Shown piece after piece: positions 59,328 to 64,000 of a stretch of DNA of 64,000 nt. The number at the start of each line of letters is the position of its first letter. Position 1 is the stretch's first letter. Both the position numbers and the translations under genes were made by a program. This DNA comes from Fidelibacterota bacterium. Lineage in GTDB: Bacteria; Pseudomonadota; Alphaproteobacteria; Rhodospirillales; Rhodospirillaceae. Location: the NCBI GenBank assembly GCA_947476625.1, contig CANJRA010000011.1, forward strand, positions 17,257-81,256, written 5' to 3'. A model generated the notes under the pieces. That model saw only the letters and a program-made list of their open reading frames with translations, was not told the DNA's origin and searched no databases.

Positions 59328-60536
59328 CTACTCGTGGCGTAATGCCTCGATCGGATTGAGACGCGCGGCGCGGCGGGCGGGCATGAAGCCGAAGACAACG
59401 CCAACCGCCGCCGAGAAGGCAAAAGCCTGCACCAATGTCAGCGGCTTGAAGACAAAGGGCACGTTGATGGCCGGCGCAATGCCGGCGGCACCGCCGAGCC
59501 CGAGTGTGATGCCGACAAGCCCCCCAAAAGCCGACAGCAGCGCAGCTTCCACCAGGAACTGAAGCATGACTTCGCGGCCCGTCGCGCCGATGGCCAAACG
59601 GATGCCGATCTCACGCGTACGCTCGGTGACCGACACCAGCATGATGTTCATAATCCCGATCCCGCCGACCAGCAGGCTTACGGCGGCGATGGCGCTGAGG
59701 AAGGTGGTCATCACGCCGATGGTGCTTTGCATGACGTTAGACACCTCGGTCATGTCCATAACATTGAAATCGGAACGCTCATCTTCGGCGATACGGCGAC
59801 GCTGGCGCATGATCTGAATGACCTGGGCTTTAAGATCCGCCAGGCTGTCTTGCGTATCGCCGGACATGAAAATCTGGGCGGTTTTGTCGCTGCCGCCGAG
59901 ACGGCGTTGATATGTGCGTAGCGGCAAGACAACCAGCAAATCCTGATCGCCGCCAAACATGACCTGCCCCTTGGCTTCGAGCACGCCAATGATTTCACAG
60001 CTTATTTTTCCGACACGGACGGTAGCGCCCAACGGCTCCTGCCCTTCCAGCATTTCCTTACGGATGGTCGCACCGATGATGCATACGGTTTTGCCGGCGC
60101 GCTCCTCGGAAAGCGTGAACAGCCGGCCTTCGGTGACCTTCCAATTACGCACCACGCTGATATCGCTCGTTGTACCGACTACAGTCGCGCGGCGATTTTC
60201 GTTGCCGATGACGACCTGGGCGGAACGTTGCGTATAGGGCGCGATCGCCGCCACGCCGACGAGCTCACGCTGCAGCGCCTCAACATCGCCCATACCAAAC
60301 AGCGGCGCTTGCATGGCGGCGCCCCCCATACGCATGTCGCCACCGGGCATCAAGGTCAGCATATTGCTGCCCATTTTTGAGATCTCGCTGCCGACCTGCT
60401 GCGTGGTTCCTGCGCCGAGCGTGACAATGATGATCACCGCCGCTACGCCAATGATGATACCGAGCACGGTAAGGCCGGAACGCAGCACGTTCCGGCGAAT
60501 TTCGCGCACAGCCATGATCAGCGTATTGGCGAACAT
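59328..60536 (-). CDS. ABC transporter permease, MacB-type (FtsX fold)
   Basis: 402 residues. One N-terminal helix (NVLRSGLTVLGIIIGVAAVI), a MacB-like periplasmic domain of about 220 residues (TLMPGGDMRMG..., VVRNWKVTEGRLF), then three C-terminal helices with GIGIMNIMLVSVTERTREIG, the coupling motif. Unlike E. coli MacB, the ATPase is a separate gene, directly upstream (TAG immediately followed by ATG). It works with that ATPase and the membrane fusion protein as a tripartite exporter of macrolide-, peptide- or lipid-like substrates. Confidence 0.93.
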   Translation of the reverse strand: MFANTLIMAVREIRRNVLRSGLTVLGIIIGVAAVIIIVTLGAGTTQQVGSEISKMGSNMLTLMPGGDMRMGGAAMQAPLFGMGDVEALQRELVGVAAIAPYTQRSAQVVIGNENRRATVVGTTSDISVVRNWKVTEGRLFTLSEERAGKTVCIIGATIRKEMLEGQEPLGATVRVGKISCEIIGVLEAKGQVMFGGDQDLLVVLPLRTYQRRLGGSDKTAQIFMSGDTQDSLADLKAQVIQIMRQRRRIAEDERSDFNVMDMTEVSNVMQSTIGVMTTFLSAIAAVSLLVGGIGIMNIMLVSVTERTREIGIRLAIGATGREVMLQFLVEAALLSAFGGLVGITLGLGGAAGIAPAINVPFVFKPLTLVQAFAFSAAVGVVFGFMPARRAARLNPIEALRHE

Positions 60537-61280
60537 CTAGGCAGCCCCCGCGCGTGACGCCCGGGTTTCACGCACGATCTTGCCGTCACGGAAATCGATA
60601 CGGCGCTGGGCGTAGGCGGCGATATCGTCTTCGTGCGTCACCAGCACTACGGTTAACCCGCGCTCCCGATTGAGCGTCGTCAGAAGCTGCATAATTTCGT
60701 GGCTGCGCGCGCTGTCCAGATTGCCGGTAGGCTCGTCGGCCAGAAGCAACGACGGATTGGTGACGATAGCGCGCGCGATAGCCACGCGCTGTTGCTGCCC
60801 GCCGGAAAGTTCAGCTGGCGTGTGGTTCTCGCGTGCTTCGAGACCGACGACCCTGAGGGCCTCGCGCGCCATGGCGCGGCGTTTGGCCTTCTCGATACGC
60901 TGGTAAATAAGCGGTATCTCAAGGTTTTCTAAAGCCGTCGTGCGGGCCAGCAGATTGAACCCCTGAAAAACAAAACCCAGATAGTGTCGGCGCAGCATAG
61001 CCAGCTGCTCGCTGTTGAGGCTGGTGACATCGGTGCCTTTGAAAAGATAGCGCCCGGCTGTGGGCTTATCCAAGCATCCGAGGATATTCATCGACGTAGA
61101 TTTGCCCGAGCCCGACGGCCCCATGACAGCGACGAATTCACCCGCATTGATCTGAAGATCGATGCCGTCGAGGGCGCGCACTTCTGACTCGCCATGGCCG
61201 TAGATTTTATAAACCTGTTCGAAAGCAACCAGCGGACCCGTTGCCGGCTCCCTCTGCATGCCCCCGTTCATCACGTTCAT
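60537..61280 (-). CDS. ABC transporter ATPase, MacB/LolD-type
   Basis: 247 residues. Walker [17 protein letters not shown]-loop in FVFQGFNLL, signature [16 protein letters not shown], Walker [13 protein letters not shown] and H-loop VLVTHEDD. The ATG overlaps the stop of the upstream fusion-protein gene by 4 bases, so translation is coupled. It powers the permease encoded next. Confidence 0.95.
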   Translation of the reverse strand: MNVMNGGMQREPATGPLVAFEQVYKIYGHGESEVRALDGIDLQINAGEFVAVMGPSGSGKSTSMNILGCLDKPTAGRYLFKGTDVTSLNSEQLAMLRRHYLGFVFQGFNLLARTTALENLEIPLIYQRIEKAKRRAMAREALRVVGLEARENHTPAELSGGQQQRVAIARAIVTNPSLLLADEPTGNLDSARSHEIMQLLTTLNRERGLTVVLVTHEDDIAAYAQRRIDFRDGKIVRETRASRAGAA

Positions 61281-62557
61281 GGCTTCGGCGCTTCCATGGC
61301 CGTGATGACCTTGTCGCCGGGCTTAAGATCGCCGCTCAGCATTTCGGTTGAGACACCGTTGGTAATACCGACCTTGATCTCGACAGCTTGTGGTTGACGA
61401 TCTTTGAGAACCCAAACCTTCTGCGTCGATCCGGCTTTGGCTTGCGGCGGTGTTTCGCCGCCACCCAGGTCGGGCGGCCCACCAAACAAGCCGCGCCGGG
61501 GCGTATTTTTCTCAGGCATCGGCGGCACGAAGCGCAAGGCCGCATTGGGTATTAGCGTCGCATCGGCGCGCGTCGCCGTGGTGATGGTGGCGTTGGCAGT
61601 CATGCCCGGGCGCAACAGCAGTTCGGCGTTATCCACCTCCAACACAGCTTGATAGGTCACGACGTTATCAACGGTTTTGGGCGCGAAGCGCACTTGGGTG
61701 ATCACGGCCGGAAACTGACGATCCTGAAATGCATCGACAGTAAACGTGGCATGCTGTTTTTCCTGCACGTGGCCGATGTCGGCTTCGTCGACATCTATTT
61801 CCAGCTGCATCTTGGTCAGGTCTTCGGCGAGTTTGAAAAGCACCGGCGTCTGGAAGGTCGCGGCCACCACCTGCCCCGGCTCCACCGTGCGCGATAGCAC
61901 AATGCCATTGATAGGCGCCTTGATCTCGGCCTTGGCGAGCGAGGTTTCATCGGAACTGAGCGTGGCGGCGGCAACAGCAACTTGCGCCTCGGCGCTGCCT
62001 AACGCTGCGCGCCCGCGCGCGTCGGTGGCGTCGGCGGAGTCTAATTCCTGTTTCGAGGAATTCCCGCGCTTGAAAAGTTCGCGAATGCGCTCGCCGCGCA
62101 CGCGCGACTCGTTCGCCGTGGCTTTGGCGTCTTCAACACGCGCCTTAGCGGCTACCAACGAAGCTCGTGACTGCAGGACTTTTGCATTCAAGTTATCCTT
62201 ATCCATCACGGCCAGAACCTGTCCGGCGGTAACACGGTCGTTGAAGTCGACAAAAACCTTATCGATCTGTCCGGAAATTTCGGGGCCGAGATCGACGGTG
62301 TTGACCGGCTGCAGCGTGCCGGTGGCCGTCACGGTTGCGATGATGGCGCCTTTCATGACCTCGGCTTGGCGATAGGTCGCGGACGGCGGACCACCTAAAG
62401 CGCGGACGAGAACGAACAGCACAACAATCGCAACAACGCCGCCGCCGACTGTCCAGCGGTTCAGCCAACGGCGCGCATCGGCGGTATGGCCGATCCCCAG
62501 TACCGAGGCCATGTCATTGCTGGCCTGATCTGCGCCGGTCTGCGCTTCGTCTTTCAT
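61277..62557 (-). CDS. MacA-type periplasmic adaptor (membrane fusion protein)
   Basis: About 426 residues from the ATG at 62557; a GTG at 62602 is the alternative, and neither has a strong ribosome binding site. A signal-anchor (GGGVVAIVVLFVLVRAL) follows a charged cytoplasmic tail of about 40 residues. Then come lipoyl-domain halves (TGTLQPVNTVDLGPEISGQI; IKAPINGIVLSRTVEPGQVV), a long coiled-coil hairpin, and a C-terminal barrel with a Pro/Gly insert (RRGLFGGPPDLGGGETPPQ). It is the first gene of the three-gene exporter operon and would join an outer-membrane channel. Confidence 0.92.
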   Translation of the reverse strand: MKDEAQTGADQASNDMASVLGIGHTADARRWLNRWTVGGGVVAIVVLFVLVRALGGPPSATYRQAEVMKGAIIATVTATGTLQPVNTVDLGPEISGQIDKVFVDFNDRVTAGQVLAVMDKDNLNAKVLQSRASLVAAKARVEDAKATANESRVRGERIRELFKRGNSSKQELDSADATDARGRAALGSAEAQVAVAAATLSSDETSLAKAEIKAPINGIVLSRTVEPGQVVAATFQTPVLFKLAEDLTKMQLEIDVDEADIGHVQEKQHATFTVDAFQDRQFPAVITQVRFAPKTVDNVVTYQAVLEVDNAELLLRPGMTANATITTATRADATLIPNAALRFVPPMPEKNTPRRGLFGGPPDLGGGETPPQAKAGSTQKVWVLKDRQPQAVEIKVGITNGVSTEMLSGDLKPGDKVITAMEAPKP

Positions 62558-62714
62558 AGCGGTTTTCAACGTCCCATTTTCAATACGCGGCTTGATGGCC
62601 ACGGATATTATTTCGAAACGAGGAATATTTTATATACTTACCAATATAAGCGAAATAGCCGTTTTGTAAGGCTGTGTAACGTGTTGGCCTCAAAACCATC
62701 CGCTAAACGAGAGC

Positions 62715-63857
62715 CTAGTGGCTTAGCTCCGCCATCGCCGCATCCAGGCCGCCGAGGGTCAATGGATACATGCGGTTGCCCAACAGCTTGCGCATGATAC
62801 CCGTGGATTGCGTATACGCCCACTGGCTCTGCGGAACGGGGTTCAGCCACACCGCGCGCGGCCACATCTGCAAGAGACGCCACATCCAAACCTCGCCTGT
62901 GTCTTCGTTCCAATGCTCGACCGCGCCGCCGGGCTGAATGATCTCATAGGGACTCATGGCCGCATCGCCGACAAGTATGAGTTTGTAGTCCGCTGCGTAG
63001 GTATGAAGAATCTGCCACGTGGGAATCTTCTCGGCATGGCGGCGCCGGTTGTCCTTCCACATCGCCTCGTAGACGCAATTATGAAAATAATAGGTCTCAA
63101 GATGTTTGAACTCGGTGCGACAGGCCGAGAATAATTCGGCGCAGGACTTGACGTAGTCATCCATCGAGCCGCCGGCATCGAGCAGCAACAGCACCTTCAC
63201 GGCATTATGGCGCTCGGGTCGCATTTTCAGATCGAGCAGCCCGCCGTGATGGGCGGTTGACTGAATGGTGCCGTCAATATCCAATTCGGTTTCAGCACCT
63301 TCGCGCGCAAACCGACGTAAACGCCGCAGCGCCAACTTGATGTTGCGCGTACCGAGTTCAACGATGTCGTCGAGATTCTTGAATTCGCGTCTGTCCCAGA
63401 CTTTTACCGCGCGGCGATTGCGGCTTTCGTGCTGACCTACGCGCACGCCTTCCGGGTTGTAGCCGTAAGCGCCGAAGGGCGACGTGCCGTTAGTACCGAT
63501 CCACTTGTTGCCGCCATGGTGCTCACCCTTTTGCTCTTCCATGCGTTGACGCAGCGTCTCCATCAACTTTTCCCAGCCGCCGAGAGCTTCAATTTTGGCC
63601 TTGTCCTCCTCGGACAGCATCAGCTGAGTGAGTGTCTTCAACCATTCTTCGGGCACGTTGAGCATAACGTCTTCTAGCGTGCTGGAATCTTCGAGGCCCT
63701 TGAACACTTGACCGAAGACGCGGTCGAAGCGGTCGAAATTGCGCTCGTCTTTCACCAAGGCGGCGCGCGACAAATAGTAAAAATCCTCGACGCTCCAGTC
63801 CGCCACACCTGCCTGAACCGCCTCAATCAGCGAAAGGTACTCGGTGATCGATAGAGC
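62715..63857 (-). CDS. VWA-domain protein (CoxE-like, COG3552-type), 5' end displaced by an IS element
   Basis: About 380 residues of recognisable protein from SITEYLSLIEAVQAGVADWS to the stop at 62715. The middle is a charged linker (YGYNPEGVRVGQHESRNRRA), the C-terminal half a von Willebrand A fold with VLLLLDAGGSMDDYV; the MIDAS reads DAGGS, the variant I recall for this family. Such proteins often sit beside MoxR-type ATPases. Relatives normally begin about 15 residues earlier with a hydrophobic FF-x-x-LR segment. Here the frame instead runs into the end of an IS3-family element at about 63858, so the native start and promoter are lost. A GTG at 63953 inside the element could still allow a fused product. 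Confidence 0.8.
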   Translation of the reverse strand, partial: ALSITEYLSLIEAVQAGVADWSVEDFYYLSRAALVKDERNFDRFDRVFGQVFKGLEDSSTLEDVMLNVPEEWLKTLTQLMLSEEDKAKIEALGGWEKLMETLRQRMEEQKGEHHGGNKWIGTNGTSPFGAYGYNPEGVRVGQHESRNRRAVKVWDRREFKNLDDIVELGTRNIKLALRRLRRFAREGAETELDIDGTIQSTAHHGGLLDLKMRPERHNAVKVLLLLDAGGSMDDYVKSCAELFSACRTEFKHLETYYFHNCVYEAMWKDNRRRHAEKIPTWQILHTYAADYKLILVGDAAMSPYEIIQPGGAVEHWNEDTGEVWMWRLLQMWPRAVWLNPVPQSQWAYTQSTGIMRKLLGNRMYPLTLGGLDAAMAELSH

Positions 63858-64000
63858 TGGCCTGGGGAATCTGAACAGGGGGATAAGTGGATTTTCTGCC
63901 TGACAGCGGCGAGGATTGCCGCCTAACAGGAGAATGCATGACGAAACGATCACGCCGGAACCACACCCCGGGCTTTAAGGCAAAGGTGGCTTTGGCCGCC
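63858..64000 (+). mobile_element. IS3-family insertion sequence, left end (continues beyond the window)
   Basis: Homology to the VWA protein stops abruptly near 63858. The sequence there starts TGGCCTGGGGAATCTGAACA, a plausible terminal inverted repeat, and a transposase OrfA start follows 80 bases later. The other end and the target-site duplication are outside the window, so the exact boundary is uncertain by a few bases. Confidence 0.7.
63938..64000 (+). CDS. IS3-family transposase OrfA, N-terminal fragment
   Basis: The ATG at 63938 follows AACAGGAGA. The 21 visible codons read MTKRSRRNHTPGFKAKVALA plus one more alanine, the standard N-terminus of IS3-family OrfA proteins (helix-turn-helix DNA-binding part). 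The gene is cut by the end of the window. Confidence 0.88.
   Translation, partial: MTKRSRRNHTPGFKAKVALAA

Overview
The window reads as the chromosome of an alphaproteobacterium, probably Rhodospirillales-like; the order cannot be fixed from sequence alone. The grounds are the dnaG-rpoD pair preceded by a GatB/YqeY gene and divergent from carAB, the greA / lrp / trxB / lysR neighbourhood, a DnaG whose zinc site is degenerate in the way I recall from other alphaproteobacteria, and a eukaryotic-type NADP isocitrate dehydrogenase.

Layout. (1) 1-134 is the 3' end of a short-chain fatty acid transporter. (2) 143-24029 is a dense accessory cluster in which nearly every product carries a Sec, Tat or lipoprotein signal. 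It has a near mirror-image plan. A four-gene cassette runs leftward (secreted protein of unknown function, DUF1592/DUF1588 protein, DUF1552 protein, PF03640 repeat protein; 5968-537) with a small cytochrome c behind it. A diverged copy of the same four genes runs rightward (18548-24029). Between them lie two PQQ dehydrogenases, two fusions of a carboxypeptidase-regulatory domain, a heme c site and a beta-propeller, a second small cytochrome c, an exported alpha/beta hydrolase, an exported VOC protein and an exported cupin. The parts suggest a periplasmic oxidation pathway feeding electrons to cytochrome c. The substrate is unknown. (3) A tRNA with CAU anticodon (24041-24118) marks the border, its 3' end facing the cluster, so the cluster may be an island. 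(4) 24206-37252 is core: rpoD, dnaG, yqeY-like, carA, carB, greA, lrp/asnC, trxB, lysR. (5) 37253-37827 has no gene but holds three hairpins with the identical loop TCCTCCC, the last one an intrinsic terminator. This looks like a CcsR/cuckoo-type anti-Shine-Dalgarno sRNA array. It sits in front of a polyvinyl-alcohol-dehydrogenase-like quinohemoprotein. (6) 39944-51107 holds an aspartate aminotransferase, uvrB, a tripartite RND efflux operon, and psd-pssA for phosphatidylethanolamine synthesis. (7) 51155-58807 holds a LysM protein, a membrane protein, a tri-heme cytochrome c, two cytochrome c' genes, a LOG-family gene, icd, a beta-carbonic anhydrase and a Cys-rich protein. (8) 58927-64000 holds crcB, a MacAB-like ABC operon, and a VWA (CoxE-like) gene whose 5' end is cut by an IS3-family element running off the window.

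No CRISPR array, rRNA, phage genes or integrase were seen. The observations most worth following are the anti-SD hairpin array, the inverted duplication of the DUF1552/DUF1592 cassette within an exported redox cluster, and the tRNA border.
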